Shown: one piece after another, positions 63,635 through 64,000 of the stretch
Layout of the letters: every line of letters begins with the position of its first letter
Position numbering within the stretch: the first letter of the stretch is position 1
DNA from: Pelagomonas calceolata
Taxonomy: Eukaryota > Sar > Pelagophyceae > Pelagomonadales > Pelagomonadaceae
DNA length: 64,000 bases
Direction: 5' to 3'
NCBI GenBank assembly: GCA_918797485.1
Contig: CAKKNE010000006.1
Coordinates: forward strand, 3,348,001 to 3,412,000
The notes under the pieces: model-generated
The model's database searches: none
Told to the model about the DNA's origin: nothing
Seen by the model: only the letters and a program-made list of their open reading frames with translations
Position numbers and translations under genes: made by a program

Positions 63635-64000
63635 ATGCGACGACACGCCGCACTGCTGTGCGCCGCCGTCGCGACGCACGCCTTCGCGCCGCCGACGCAC
63701 AACCACTTCCTACAAAAACAACAGCAACCAACGCGCGTCGCGCCGCTCGCGCTCGGGGGCAAGGAAGGCGAGGGCCTCGGCGACGTTTTGAGGAAGTACG
63801 GCGTCGTTGCTTTAGTGTTCCACTTTAGCGTCTGGCTGACGACGCTGAGCGCGAGCGTCGCGGCGCTGAGTGTCTACGACACAAGTACGCTCCTCGAAGC
63901 GCTGCCGGAGCCGCTGAGGGGCCAGATCCCAATATCGAGCGGCGCGGCGACGCTGCCCGTCGCCTTGGCGCTGTGCGAGGTCGTCGGGCCGGCACGGTTG
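63635..64000 (+). CDS. FAM210/DUF1279-like plastid-targeted protein, partial at window end
   Basis: 122 codons visible, frame open to the right edge. MRRHAALLCAAVATHAFAPP carries a signal peptide and an HAFAPP plastid-import motif. After a Gln/Thr-rich linker the mature part starts GLGDVLRKYGVVALVFHFSV then WLTTLSASVAALSVYD, and later CEVVGPARL. LKKYG.VAVVFH...W and ALxExxGPxRL are signatures of the FAM210 (DUF1279) membrane domain. Members sit in mitochondrial or plastid membranes; function in algae unknown. The gene was recognised by reading the frame directly; the 3' end is outside the window. Confidence 0.75.
   Translation, partial: MRRHAALLCAAVATHAFAPPTHNHFLQKQQQPTRVAPLALGGKEGEGLGDVLRKYGVVALVFHFSVWLTTLSASVAALSVYDTSTLLEALPEPLRGQIPISSGAATLPVALALCEVVGPARL

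Noticed and set aside
1-64000. tRNA or rRNA genes
   Set aside because: Looked for T-loop and conserved stem words while reading; none found with a matching cloverleaf. A covariance-model search was not possible here.

Overview
This is nuclear DNA from a eukaryotic alga, most likely a pelagophyte stramenopile close to Aureococcus or Pelagomonas. The evidence is GC-rich, compact, intron-poor genes, often in divergent pairs; precursors with a signal peptide plus an 'AFAP'-type plastid-import motif; a MYND/TPR protein of a kind I recall as expanded in pelagophytes; and short inverted-repeat elements that act as spliceosomal introns. Those elements match the 'introners' described from Aureococcus. 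No bacterial operons, rRNA, tRNA, CRISPR or virus-like elements were recognised.

Layout. 1-648: 3' end of an unrecognised plus-strand gene carrying two introners. 702-10650 (minus): a giant ABCA-type transporter with a Cys-rich N-terminus, interrupted by four clear introners and one decayed one. 11-17 kb: histidine phosphatase, PIH1 protein, small membrane proteins and an F-box/SPRY protein. 17.5-19.1 kb: a gene-free island of lower apparent GC. 19-25.4 kb: an MLF-like protein, a CacyBP/SIP-like CS protein, a GMC oxidoreductase remnant and two glycosyltransferase-like secretory proteins. 26-30.6 kb: an MDC1-like FHA/BRCT DNA-damage scaffold. 31-42 kb: a stramenopile-type conserved-domain protein, a PDZ protein, a lectin-membrane-EF-hand protein, a TspO-like protein, a thioredoxin/thioredoxin-reductase fusion, a mucin-like membrane protein and a small plastid protein. 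43-54 kb: an ABC1 kinase, a DAO-type oxidoreductase, an EF-hand protein, a PAPS transporter and an exostosin-like gene. 54.5-64 kb: a TIM-barrel/UPRT/URC1 fusion, a SUV3 helicase, the MYND/TPR protein, a TBC protein and a FAM210-like protein that runs off the window.

Intron creation. Nine elements of about 70-198 bp share 15-bp terminal inverted repeats (CTGTGTGGAAATCAA / TTGATTTCCACACAG). Most sit between 8-bp direct repeats. In every protein-coding copy the intron can be read as left repeat plus element: the donor comes from the target repeat, the acceptor AG is the last two bases of the element, and removal restores the reading frame. One copy gives a GC donor. A second pattern is a CTAG-flanked dyad with a TGTAAGACA-like core, found repeatedly in divergent intergenic spacers and possibly a promoter element.

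Most gene models are single-exon or have splice sites I chose by reading frame and homology. Names rest on motifs read by eye; no database search was run.
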